Below, piece after piece: positions 1 through 6,213 of a stretch of 10,256 nucleotides of DNA. The notes under the pieces are model-generated. The model was not told the origin of the DNA. It made no database searches and saw only the letters and a program-made list of their open reading frames with translations. Position 1 is the first letter of the stretch; each line of letters begins with the position of its first letter. A program made the translations under genes and the position numbers. Origin of the DNA: Candidatus Omnitrophota bacterium (GTDB lineage Bacteria; Omnitrophota; Gorgyraeia; Zapsychrales; Fredricksoniimonadaceae); assembly GCA_016789035.1 (NCBI GenBank), contig JAEUSC010000452.1, forward strand, positions 1 through 10,256. Direction: 5' to 3'.

Positions 1-477
1 CGGCATAACCTGAGCGCCCAACAACCGCATCCGAACAACGTTCAATGCCTGACGCTTAACGTCCTCTGCCCCCATATAAATCACGCATTTTAAACCAAAC
101 AACGCGCACACGGTCGCGGTGGCAACTCCGTGCTGCCCTGCACCGGTCTCAGCGATGATACGGGTCTTTCCCATGCGTCGGGCAATCAATATTTGACCCA
201 AGGTATTATTGATTTTATGCGCCCCGGTATGCAGAAGGTCTTCGCGTTTGAAATAAATCTTGAGCGTCTTAAGATGCTTACTTAAGCGCTCGGCATAAAA
301 CAACTTTGTAGGACGACCGGCGTAATCGTTTAGATACGCCAGAAATTCCTTGTTAAAGGCTTTATCTTTATGAATCCGGAAGAATTCCTTTTCCAAATCC
401 AGCAAAAGCGCCATCAACGTTTCTGGGACGTAGCGTCCGCCGAATTGTCCGAAATGTCCATTTTGATCTGGCTGCAT
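1..477 (-). CDS. trpB: Tryptophan synthase beta chain, 5' part (N-terminal 159 residues; runs off the left edge)
   Basis: TrpB is the PLP-dependent beta subunit of tryptophan synthase. It condenses indole with L-serine to make L-tryptophan, the last step of the pathway, and works as an alpha2-beta2 complex with TrpA in the cytoplasm. My translation gives the family N-terminus ([15 protein letters not shown] at residues 8-22). The PLP-binding lysine is in HTGAHKIN (K88), and the catalytic glutamate is in AETGAGQHG (E110, equivalent to Salmonella E109). The frame is open to base 1, so about 240 C-terminal residues lie outside the window. ATG at 477 is chosen because an in-frame TAA lies at 493-495 with no ATG, GTG or TTG between them. 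No Shine-Dalgarno sequence precedes it; a strong purine-rich stretch lies 54 nt further upstream. The gene follows the DUF3108 gene after 65 nt and is separated from trpF by four unrelated genes. The identification is secure. Confidence 0.97.
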   Translation of the reverse strand, partial: MQPDQNGHFGQFGGRYVPETLMALLLDLEKEFFRIHKDKAFNKEFLAYLNDYAGRPTKLFYAERLSKHLKTLKIYFKREDLLHTGAHKINNTLGQILIARRMGKTRIIAETGAGQHGVATATVCALFGLKCVIYMGAEDVKRQALNVVRMRLLGAQVMP

Positions 478-531
478 AATTAGTGGTATGTGTTACGCGG
501 CACGTGATACGAATGAATTTCTTTCGCACCA

Positions 532-539
532 CCTCCCCC
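532..539 (-). promoter_or_regulatory. Strong Shine-Dalgarno-like GGGGGAGG far upstream of trpB
   Basis: The minus strand reads GGGGGAGG immediately after the DUF3108 stop codon. This is a good anti-SD match, but it lies 54 nt from the trpB ATG, too far for direct use. The GTG codons beside it are too close for normal spacing, and they open only a 50-odd-codon frame that overlaps trpB out of frame. It may be a standby ribosome site, part of a leader structure, or chance. Only the sequence match is directly seen. Confidence 0.3.
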
Positions 540-542
540 TTA

Positions 543-1241
543 TCACTTACCCCCTTCACTAAAGGATTTCATCGTCATGACCGTATTGGCCATCCCAACC
601 GCGCCGTTAATTCTCAACGGGATTTTTTTATCGCCGGCATCAAACCAAATTTGGTATTGAGATGGTACGCTCGACATAAAAAACGAGGGATAAACTTGGC
701 CGGCAGCCTTGATGGAAACCGACTTTTGCAACTTCAAAGAAATGTCCTTGGTGGGCAGCCTCAACTGGATCTCATCGCCAATCTGAAATTTTCCGGATGC
801 CCGATAACGATAGATCACCCCATAAATATTATCGATCTGACCGTCTTTATTAATGGTGCTTTGCGTCGTTTTTCCATCCGCGGTTTTTGTAATGACAATC
901 TTGCCTTCCCTGGATAAATAATCTTCTGTAATTTTCTCTTTATTTCCAAAGATATTCAGGTCCCGCAAGACTTGCACCGGGGCAAATGTGTCGATTGAGA
1001 CATAAATTTTCTCCTCATCGTAAAAATTAAAACCATCCGCTTTAAAAACAATCAGATAAACCTTTTGATCCTTGACTTGCGTCTCCCCTTCAAAGGTCAG
1101 TGTGGCTTCTCCGGCTTTAACGGCCAGTTTTTTAATGGAATAGGTGATAACTTCGCCTTTGGTAAACGGCAACTTAACCTCCTGGGCAAATGCCGGGACA
1201 CATACTAAAAAGACCGTGAGAAAAACATTAAGCAATCGCAT
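543..1241 (-). CDS. DUF3108 family secreted protein (232 aa, signal peptide)
   Basis: The protein resembles the DUF3108 family, whose biochemical function is unknown; members are exported proteins of Gram-negative bacteria. The N-terminus is a typical Sec signal peptide: Arg2, a hydrophobic core at about residues 3-16, and an AFA|Q cleavage site after residue 19. Cys14 lacks a proper lipobox, so a lipoprotein is unlikely. The mature part is a beta-rich domain opening with LPFTKGEVITYSIKKLAVKAGEATL, split here as 'GEVITYSIKKL' and 'AVKAGEATL', the usual DUF3108 start. It later has a strand, GDKKIPLRI, near the C-terminus. The frame extends upstream to 1367, but that extension lies inside the M20 gene and has no export signal. 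Of the tandem ATGs at 1244 and 1241, the second has AAGGA at a better 5-nt spacing. The gene overlaps the end of the M20 gene by 14 nt, so the two are probably translationally coupled. The family call rests on pattern recognition only. Confidence 0.75.
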   Translation of the reverse strand: MRLLNVFLTVFLVCVPAFAQEVKLPFTKGEVITYSIKKLAVKAGEATLTFEGETQVKDQKVYLIVFKADGFNFYDEEKIYVSIDTFAPVQVLRDLNIFGNKEKITEDYLSREGKIVITKTADGKTTQSTINKDGQIDNIYGVIYRYRASGKFQIGDEIQLRLPTKDISLKLQKSVSIKAAGQVYPSFFMSSVPSQYQIWFDAGDKKIPLRINGAVGMANTVMTMKSFSEGGK

Positions 1242-2373
1242 CATAATCCTTGAGATATTGCTCCAACAAACGGGCACCGTTATATAAGGTTTTGATTTCC
1301 GCGTATTCGTCATTGGCATGCATGGTGCCGCGCGCGCCCCAGCCGGTCGAGAAAGCCGGAATTCCATAATCCTGGAAAAACGTTATGACGGTTGCGCCCT
1401 GACTGCCTTTTAATTCCGCCTCAATCCCCATTTTTTTGGCGGCATCCACATAGGTTTTGACAAACGGATGACTGGCATCAATTTCATACGGTCGCTGGCT
1501 GTCATCAACAATAACTTTGTAATTCTTGGTTTCTTTCTCGATAATGGCTTTCATTTCTTTCAGAACACCGTCAGCGGTCATGTCCGGAAGATAGCGGATA
1601 TCCACTGAAAACTCGCAAAAATCCGCTACCATATTGACCTTGTCCCCGCCTTTGATTGTTCCGATATTCACCGTCGGAGGAACAAGGAGCGCATGCTTGC
1701 GGCATTTGAATTTATATCTTTTAAGACGGTCAATGATGCGTGCCGAAATTTCAATGGCACTGACGCCCAGCCAATTGTAAGCCCCATGGGCCTTGCGGCC
1801 AAAGACTTGAACCCGTGTGTGAAATAATCCTTTTTGGGCAACGATCGTATCAAAATCTTCCGAATCCGTGATCAGCGCCACTTTAGGCTTAAGCACACCC
1901 TCTTCTAACAACGGACGAATGCCATGATGACTGCCAGTTTCTTCATCGACCGTTGCAGCAAAAATAATATCGCGCTTTAAACGCACACCGTCTTCAACCA
2001 AAGATCGCAAAACTTCCATACCCACCGCGCAATTCCCTTTATCATCGCTGGCGCCGCGCCCATAAATGCGTCCGCCTTTGATTTCACCACCGGTAGGATT
2101 GAATTTCCATCCTGTCCCGAATGGAACAGTGTCAATATGAGGCGTGATAAGAATTGCCTCCTGGATGGCCTTCTTCCGTGGCCACGATCCTTTAAGGGTC
2201 GCAATCACATTGGGCCGCTTTGGCTGGTAGCTTACGGTCTTCACGTCTAGCTTAATAGATTTTAAATCTTTGATAATGAATTGTGCAAGTTCATATTCAT
2301 TACCCGGAGGATTGACAGAGTTGAACTGCAAAACGCGCTGGGTCAGTCTGATTAATCGGTCTTTATTGATCAT
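1228..2373 (-). CDS. M20 family zinc metallopeptidase / ArgE-DapE-type deacylase (381 aa)
   Basis: This is a cytoplasmic two-zinc amidohydrolase of the M20 clan, which includes ArgE, DapE, aminoacylase and dipeptidases. All key residues are visible. H79 and D81 sit in the HIDTVP motif, and the bridging D110 in GRGASDDKG. The general-base E144 and ligand E145 are in VDEET, the likely ligand D170 in ITDSED, and the C-terminal ligand H352 in MHANDEY. The dimerisation (lid) domain begins around residue 183 and carries H196 in RKAHG, which usually completes the partner's active site. Length is normal for the family. The substrate cannot be read from sequence: N-acyl amino acid, succinyl-diaminopimelate and dipeptide are all possible. 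The ATG overlaps the TGA of the upstream zinc-ribbon gene (ATGA), and its end overlaps the DUF3108 start, so the three genes look co-translated. It does not belong to tryptophan biosynthesis as far as is known. Confidence 0.9.
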   Translation of the reverse strand: MINKDRLIRLTQRVLQFNSVNPPGNEYELAQFIIKDLKSIKLDVKTVSYQPKRPNVIATLKGSWPRKKAIQEAILITPHIDTVPFGTGWKFNPTGGEIKGGRIYGRGASDDKGNCAVGMEVLRSLVEDGVRLKRDIIFAATVDEETGSHHGIRPLLEEGVLKPKVALITDSEDFDTIVAQKGLFHTRVQVFGRKAHGAYNWLGVSAIEISARIIDRLKRYKFKCRKHALLVPPTVNIGTIKGGDKVNMVADFCEFSVDIRYLPDMTADGVLKEMKAIIEKETKNYKVIVDDSQRPYEIDASHPFVKTYVDAAKKMGIEAELKGSQGATVITFFQDYGIPAFSTGWGARGTMHANDEYAEIKTLYNGARLLEQYLKDYDAIA

Positions 2374-2672
2374 TTTAAGAATTCCCTGGCTTTAAGATCC
2401 CCTTCAATTTTCTTGAAATCGTCATAATCCACGAAAACTAAGTCCGGACGCTCTTCGTTCAAACGCAGCATCTTGGGCATGTGGTCTTTGACATTCATAA
2501 AAGCGACATAACTGAATTCGGCCTTGCATTGCGGACACTGACGGACATCAAGCTTAATATCCATGGACTTACAGGCTGCGCAACTGCCGGATAACGCACC
2601 ATAAATCAGCAGACGGGCCTTAATAAAATTAAAATCCAACTTTTTAAAGACACGGATAAATTTATCGCTCAT
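2370..2672 (-). CDS. Small zinc-ribbon-like hypothetical protein (100 aa)
   Basis: I do not recognise this as a named family. The visible feature is a four-cysteine zinc-ribbon pattern: C31-x2-C34 (SCAACK) and, 11 residues later, C46-x2-C49 (QCPQCK). An aromatic/basic N-terminal segment precedes it, and a charged C-terminal tail (about residues 60-100) contains LVFVDYDDFKKIEG. There is no signal peptide or membrane segment, so it is probably cytoplasmic. It may be a nucleic-acid- or protein-binding accessory factor, but that is only inference. ATG at 2672 is the natural start. No Shine-Dalgarno sequence precedes it, and a near-consensus -10 box lies 8 nt upstream, pointing to a leaderless transcript. 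The stop overlaps the M20 start by 4 nt (ATGA), which ties the two genes together. The coupling and the conserved cysteine pairs make a real gene likely. Confidence 0.75.
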   Translation of the reverse strand: MSDKFIRVFKKLDFNFIKARLLIYGALSGSCAACKSMDIKLDVRQCPQCKAEFSYVAFMNVKDHMPKMLRLNEERPDLVFVDYDDFKKIEGDLKAREFLK

Positions 2673-2680
2673 GGGTCGGC

Positions 2681-2709
2681 ATTATAAGAGAAAGTGCTAA
2701 AGAGGTAAA
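2681..2709 (-). promoter_or_regulatory. Sigma70-type promoter, probably leaderless, for the zinc-ribbon/M20/DUF3108/trpB segment
   Basis: On the minus strand there is a perfect -10 box, TATAAT (2686-2681), and a -35-like TTTACC (2709-2704, 4 of 6 matches to TTGACA) with a 17-nt spacer. Only 8 nt (GCCGACCC) separate the -10 box from the ATG at 2672. Transcription would therefore begin within a base or two of the start codon, and there is no Shine-Dalgarno sequence. The site lies in the 80-nt gap after the CxxCxxCC gene. It could give the downstream genes, including trpB, expression independent of the upstream trp genes. Confidence 0.6.
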
Positions 2710-2723
2710 GAGTTAAGAGGTAA
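2698..2723. repeat. Short direct repeats overlapping the -35 region
   Basis: The plus strand contains three close copies of a 7-8 nt unit in a row: TAAAGAGG (2698-2705), TAAAGAGT (2706-2713) and TAAGAGG (2714-2720), followed by TAA. They overlap the -35 box and spacer of the promoter at 2681-2709. Such an array could be an operator for a regulator that binds direct repeats, or merely low-complexity sequence. Confidence 0.45.
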
Positions 2724-2752
2724 TTCCGATTTTACGACGCACACCTTAGCCC

Positions 2753-3070
2753 TTAACCATTATCTCCAGCAATAATATTTTTCAAATCGCGTTTATATCC
2801 GCAGCACTCATCCCCGAGCCAAGACGAGTGAATGATCTGACGCACAGGAACACATTGAACAGTCCGGCCATTGACTGTCTTGTGTTCGCCGAAACGCCGG
2901 TCGTAAATACTGCAATAATACCCACCTTTTTGATGACCGCGCAGATGCTCGCATGGATCGTTCTCAACGACACCGCAACACGCGCCGCAACGCCCACACA
3001 AGGACTCCCAGCGTTTTTCCTGCAGAACCTGCCACTGGGCGTATTTGTCATGCTCATCCGGCAGGGCCAT
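2753..3070 (-). CDS. CxxCxxCC (YkgJ/YcgN-like) cysteine-cluster protein (105 aa)
   Basis: The protein carries the CxxCxxCC signature of the putative zinc/iron-binding YkgJ/UPF0260 families: WESLCGRCGACC, with C25, C28, C31 and C32. The order of later elements also resembles YcgN: C40 followed by L43, C53-x2-Y-x-RR (YCSIYDRRF), C73 near VQCVPV, and a closing ECCGYKRDL (C89, C90). Nine cysteines in 105 residues suggest bound metal, but the cellular role of the family is unknown. There is no signal peptide. It is shorter than YcgN (about 150 aa) but keeps the cysteine core. ATG at 3070 starts 2 nt after the trpF stop, with only a weak GGA upstream, so translation is probably coupled to trpF. It is the last gene before the internal promoter and may end the trpGDCF transcription unit. 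Confidence 0.8.
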   Translation of the reverse strand: MALPDEHDKYAQWQVLQEKRWESLCGRCGACCGVVENDPCEHLRGHQKGGYYCSIYDRRFGEHKTVNGRTVQCVPVRQIIHSSWLGDECCGYKRDLKNIIAGDNG

Positions 3071-3072
3071 CT

Positions 3073-3738
3073 TTAATCCACGTGTGATTTGACGTTCGGC
3101 CCACTGACATAACTGACAATTTCAATAAATTCCTTGAGCAGGCGCGGATCTTTTTTTCCGGGCTCAGATTCAACGCCGCTGGCCACATCCACGGCATACG
3201 GCTTGATCTGATTAACCGGTTCAATGACATTCTGCGGATTCAATCCGCCGGAAAGGATAAACGGTTTGTGCTGGCCTTTCATCTCTTTGAGCAGGCTCCA
3301 GTTAAACGTCTTGCCGGATCCGCCGTACGTTGTGTCTGCCTCGGATTTGACCAACGTATCAAATAAAAAGGCATCCACGTGATAATCCTTGAGAACAGAC
3401 GGATCAAATGTCGCACCCACGCGAAAGACCTTGATGACCTTCGCGCCATACCGGCGCAGGCGGTGACAGAAATGATGATCTTCATCTCCATGCATCTGGA
3501 CGGCTCCCAGGTTGCAGTGGCTAATGATGTCCCGAATCGCCCCCAACGGCTGATTGACAAAAATCCCCACCGGCGTAACAAACGGAGGCAGTTCTTGAAT
3601 GATCTTTTTGGCTTTCGCCGGCGCAATGAAGCGCGGACTTTTTTTATAAAAATTAAAACCCAGCGCCCATGCTCCTAAACTCGCCGCCTTTAACGCATCT
3701 TCCCGATTTGTAATTCCGCAAATTTTAACCCTTACCAT
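3073..3738 (-). CDS. trpF: Phosphoribosylanthranilate isomerase (221 aa)
   Basis: TrpF catalyses the Amadori rearrangement of N-(5'-phosphoribosyl)anthranilate to carboxyphenylamino-deoxyribulose phosphate, the third step of tryptophan synthesis, as a cytoplasmic (beta/alpha)8 barrel. The catalytic pair is clear: C7 in KICGIT, the general base, and D127 in FLFDT, the general acid. Phosphate-binding elements follow: the glycine-rich YGGSGKTFNW near 138-147, LSGGL in beta-strand 7 and VDVASGVE in strand 8. The FVN and QMHGDE motifs of strands 3 and 4 are also present. Length is typical, with a slightly long C-terminal tail. The ATG at 3738 has a very good Shine-Dalgarno AGGAAGGA (3750-3743), which overlaps the trpC TAG stop. 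It is a free-standing trpF, not fused to trpC. Confidence 0.97.
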   Translation of the reverse strand: MVRVKICGITNREDALKAASLGAWALGFNFYKKSPRFIAPAKAKKIIQELPPFVTPVGIFVNQPLGAIRDIISHCNLGAVQMHGDEDHHFCHRLRRYGAKVIKVFRVGATFDPSVLKDYHVDAFLFDTLVKSEADTTYGGSGKTFNWSLLKEMKGQHKPFILSGGLNPQNVIEPVNQIKPYAVDVASGVESEPGKKDPRLLKEFIEIVSYVSGPNVKSHVD

Positions 3739-3742
3739 GACG

Positions 3743-3750
3743 TCCTTCCT
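3743..3750 (-). promoter_or_regulatory. Strong ribosome binding site for trpF overlapping the trpC stop
   Basis: AGGAAGGA lies 4 nt before the trpF ATG and shares bases with the TAG of trpC. It fixes the trpF start at 3738 and places re-initiation right at trpC termination. Confidence 0.85.
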
Positions 3751-4537
3751 AAATATTATCTATGATTTCCCGTACCCTTACACCGATGTCCTCTGCCTTC
3801 ATAAACGTCTCACCAATTAAGACCGCATGAACGCCCAATTTCTTAAGATTCGTCAGATCTTCGCGATTTTCCAGACCGCTTTCCGCCACAATAATTTTTC
3901 CTTGTGGAACTCTAGGAACAAGCTGCAAACACGTGTTTTTATCAACCACCAGCGTGTGCAAATTGCGGTTGTTAATTCCAATGATTTCCGCATCCAGTTC
4001 CAAAGCGCGGTCTAACTCTTCGGCATTGTGGACTTCAACCAAACAATCCATTCCCAAACGGTGCGCGGCCTGCATCAATTGCGTGATCTGCCGGTCCTCC
4101 AACAATGCCACGATGAGCAAAATCGCACTCGCACCACAAACAAAGGCTTCATACACCTGATGCTCGTGAACAATGAAATCCTTCATGAGTGTCGGAACAT
4201 TGACTTCATCACTGATGTCCCGCAAGTACGACGGCTTTCCTAAAAAATATTTATCCTCTGTCAGCACAGAAATGGCCGAGGCACCATTCTTAACGTAAAT
4301 GCGGGCAATCTTAAGGGCGTCAAAATCCTCGCGGATAACGCCACGGGACGGAGAGGCCTTCTTGACTTCAGCAATCAGATTAACAACGCCCGGCTTGGAA
4401 ATGGCCTTCTTAAAAATCTCATACCTGGAATGTTGAGCTGTATCCACATTTTTCTTGAGGCCCTCATAATAAGATTTTTTTTCCGCGAGCAGCTGCTGCT
4501 TATACTGCAGAATTTTGGCAAGAAAATCATTCGACAC
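3749..4537 (-). CDS. trpC: Indole-3-glycerol phosphate synthase (262 aa)
   Basis: TrpC closes the indole ring, converting carboxyphenylamino-deoxyribulose phosphate to indole-3-glycerol phosphate with loss of CO2 and water. It is a cytoplasmic (beta/alpha)8 barrel. The motifs appear in order: LIAEVKKASPSRG (E57, K59 of the active site), VLTEDKYFLG (92-100), LMKDFI with the catalytic K119, LVEVHN, IIGINNRNL, VAESGL and LIGETFM. Length matches monofunctional TrpC proteins. The start codon is GTG at 4537, overlapping the trpD end by 11 nt; AAGGA lies 11 nt upstream, rather far, so coupling to trpD translation is probably important. No in-frame ATG lies near the N-terminus that would preserve the conserved start. 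It is followed directly by trpF. Confidence 0.97.
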   Translation of the reverse strand: MSNDFLAKILQYKQQLLAEKKSYYEGLKKNVDTAQHSRYEIFKKAISKPGVVNLIAEVKKASPSRGVIREDFDALKIARIYVKNGASAISVLTEDKYFLGKPSYLRDISDEVNVPTLMKDFIVHEHQVYEAFVCGASAILLIVALLEDRQITQLMQAAHRLGMDCLVEVHNAEELDRALELDAEIIGINNRNLHTLVVDKNTCLQLVPRVPQGKIIVAESGLENREDLTNLKKLGVHAVLIGETFMKAEDIGVRVREIIDNI

Positions 4538-5549
4538 GTTTGGAAAATTCCTTGAGCTGATTCAACTTATTTAAGGCTTTGCCGGAATCAATGGATTCTT
4601 CAGCCATTGTAATCCCTTCCTGAATATTTCTGACCTTCTGCGCCGTATATAACGCATAGGCCGCATTAAGGATCACAATGTCCCGCTTCGGTCCCTGGCT
4701 GGCTTGAAGAACTTCCAAGGCCACGCACATATTATCTTCAATGTCTTGGACGGCAAGATCGTCATGACTGGCGCGTGTGATCCCTAACTCTTCCGGATCG
4801 ATGTCGTAGCTTATCACCTCTTGTCCGTTAAATTCACTCACAAATGTCTTATCAGTGATCGTGATTTCATCGAGGCCGTCATTGCCATGAACGACCAAAG
4901 CGCGTTTGAGGCCCAAGTTCTTCAAAACGTGGGCCATGGGCTCAACCAAATCCCGGTTGTACACGCCCATCATCTGATGCGTGGCATGGGCGGGATTCGT
5001 AAGCGGTCCCAGGATATTAAAGATCGTCTTAACACCTAAGGACTTTCTAACCGGTGCGACATTTTTCATGGCCGGATGCAGATTTTGCGCAAATAAGAAA
5101 GCGATTCCGATCTCATCCAGACAACGGCCGATGGCAATTTCGTTCAAATGAATATTGACACCCAACCCCTCGAGCAAATCCGCACTTCCACACACACTGG
5201 AAACCGAACGGTTCCCATGTTTGGCGACCGCCACACCGGTGCCTGCAACCACGAAGGCGCTGACCGTTGAAATATTAAAGGTCCCCTTGTGATCGCCGCC
5301 TGTACCGCAGGTATCCAACACGACTTCATGTTCAGTGTCAACCTGAACGACAAACTTACGCATGATTTCAACGGCGCCGGTGATCTCATCAACCGTTGGG
5401 CCTTTATCATTTAAAGCCAAAAGGTATTGTTTTAATTCATCATCCGAAGCCTGACCGGACATGATAATCTGCATCACATCATGCACTTCGATCTTGGAGA
5501 GATTGTACCGATTTTGGACCTTATCAATGTATTGTCTAAAAGAACCCAT
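4527..5549 (-). CDS. trpD: Anthranilate phosphoribosyltransferase (about 340 aa)
   Basis: TrpD transfers a phosphoribosyl group from PRPP to anthranilate, the second step of the pathway, in the cytoplasm. It has the all-alpha N-terminal domain of class-III nucleoside-phosphorylase-like enzymes. The PRPP loop DTCGTGGD lies at about 79-86. NISTVSAFVVAG and KHGNRSVSS follow, then the anthranilate-site segment HPAMKNVAPVRKSLG, FNILGPLTNP, and the magnesium site DGLDE. Two starts are possible: ATG at 5549, with a weak GAAG 6 nt upstream, and in-frame GTG at 5561 (four extra residues), whose only purine stretch is too close. I prefer the ATG. The gap to trpG is 8-19 nt, and the end overlaps trpC by 11 nt. 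It is a separate gene, not a TrpG-TrpD fusion of the E. coli type. Confidence 0.96.
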   Translation of the reverse strand: MGSFRQYIDKVQNRYNLSKIEVHDVMQIIMSGQASDDELKQYLLALNDKGPTVDEITGAVEIMRKFVVQVDTEHEVVLDTCGTGGDHKGTFNISTVSAFVVAGTGVAVAKHGNRSVSSVCGSADLLEGLGVNIHLNEIAIGRCLDEIGIAFLFAQNLHPAMKNVAPVRKSLGVKTIFNILGPLTNPAHATHQMMGVYNRDLVEPMAHVLKNLGLKRALVVHGNDGLDEITITDKTFVSEFNGQEVISYDIDPEELGITRASHDDLAVQDIEDNMCVALEVLQASQGPKRDIVILNAAYALYTAQKVRNIQEGITMAEESIDSGKALNKLNQLKEFSKRVE

Positions 5550-5568
5550 AAATAACTTCACATTCCCA

Positions 5569-6135
5569 TTATAATCTTAAAAAATTGCGCAGAATTTTCA
5601 TTCCCTCAGTCGTCAGAATGGATTCCGGATGAAATTGAACGCCCCACAACGGGAGATTCTTATGCCGAACGCCCATAATTTCCTTATCATCTGTAGTTGT
5701 TGCCGTGACCTCCAACTCCCTTGGCAATGACTTTGGATCAATCACCAGGGAATGATACCGTGTCGCCGCGAAAGGATTCTCCACATTGGCAAACAACTCC
5801 TGATTATCATGGGAAACCTTAGAAGTCTTTCCGTGCATGAGCGACTTGGCATGAATGATCTTCCCTCCGTAAGCGTAGCCGATCGCCTGGTGCCCCAAAC
5901 AAACACCCAGAATAGGGATTTTTCCTGCTAGCTTCTGAATGATCTCAACCGAAATGCCGGCATCTTCGGGACGGCCAGGCCCAGGGGAAATGACAATTTT
6001 CTCGGGCTTCATGTGCTCGACCTGACTGACGGTCAAAGCATCGTTACGAAAAACCTTCATATCCGCACTCAGTTCCCCGAAATACTGAACAAGATTGTAT
6101 GTAAAGGAATCATAATTATCGATCATGAGTATCAT
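5569..6135 (-). CDS. trpG: Anthranilate synthase glutaminase subunit, TrpG/PabA type (188 aa)
   Basis: This is a class I glutamine amidotransferase that releases ammonia from glutamine for the chorismate-using partner, TrpE for anthranilate or PabB for aminodeoxychorismate. The triad is intact: C79 in GVCLGHQ, with H169 and E171 in FHPES. The subfamily marks [14 protein letters not shown] (5-18) and [12 protein letters not shown] (49-60) place it with TrpG/PabA. Many bacteria use one such subunit for both pathways, which sequence alone cannot exclude. The frame can start at TTG 6141, but ATG at 6135 has GAGG (6146-6143) at 7-nt spacing and gives the usual N-terminus. It opens the trp cluster, 78 nt after murA. 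No trpE lies beside it, so its synthase partner must be encoded elsewhere. Confidence 0.93.
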   Translation of the reverse strand: MILMIDNYDSFTYNLVQYFGELSADMKVFRNDALTVSQVEHMKPEKIVISPGPGRPEDAGISVEIIQKLAGKIPILGVCLGHQAIGYAYGGKIIHAKSLMHGKTSKVSHDNQELFANVENPFAATRYHSLVIDPKSLPRELEVTATTTDDKEIMGVRHKNLPLWGVQFHPESILTTEGMKILRNFLRL

Positions 6136-6213
6136 AGTCAAACCTCAAAACACACCGATTACAAGCCAACAACGAGAGCTTAGCTTTTTATCTGGCAGGG
6201 ACAATAGCTATTC

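Noticed and set aside
368..559. 63-codon minus-strand frame spanning the DUF3108 end and the trpB start
   Set aside because: It overlaps trpB out of frame, has no recognisable features, and its nominal start lies inside the DUF3108 gene. It is treated as a shadow frame, apart from the note on the nearby purine-rich site.
483..917. Long plus-strand frame opposite the DUF3108 gene, and similar plus-strand frames across the window
   Set aside because: They are antisense to well-supported genes, show no family motifs and have low-complexity or mirror-like composition.
1242..1367. N-terminal extension of the DUF3108 frame to 1367
   Set aside because: The extension lies wholly within the M20 gene and would bury the clear signal peptide. 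A Shine-Dalgarno sequence supports the start at 1241.
5568..5573. TATAAT on the minus strand just before the possible trpD GTG start, resembling the leaderless promoter at 2681
   Set aside because: It overlaps the trpG stop codon, has no -35-like hexamer at 16-18 nt spacing (AATTCT and neighbours) and no extended -10 TG, so it is probably chance in AT-rich sequence.
6203..6212. 10-base perfect palindrome AATAGCTATT just after murA
   Set aside because: It is short and AT-rich, with no U-tract and no second copy noticed, so it is neither a convincing terminator nor a convincing operator.
6142..6213. Possible trp attenuator or leader peptide upstream of trpG
   Set aside because: I found no short frame rich in Trp codons, no alternative GC-rich hairpins and no T-run typical of attenuation.
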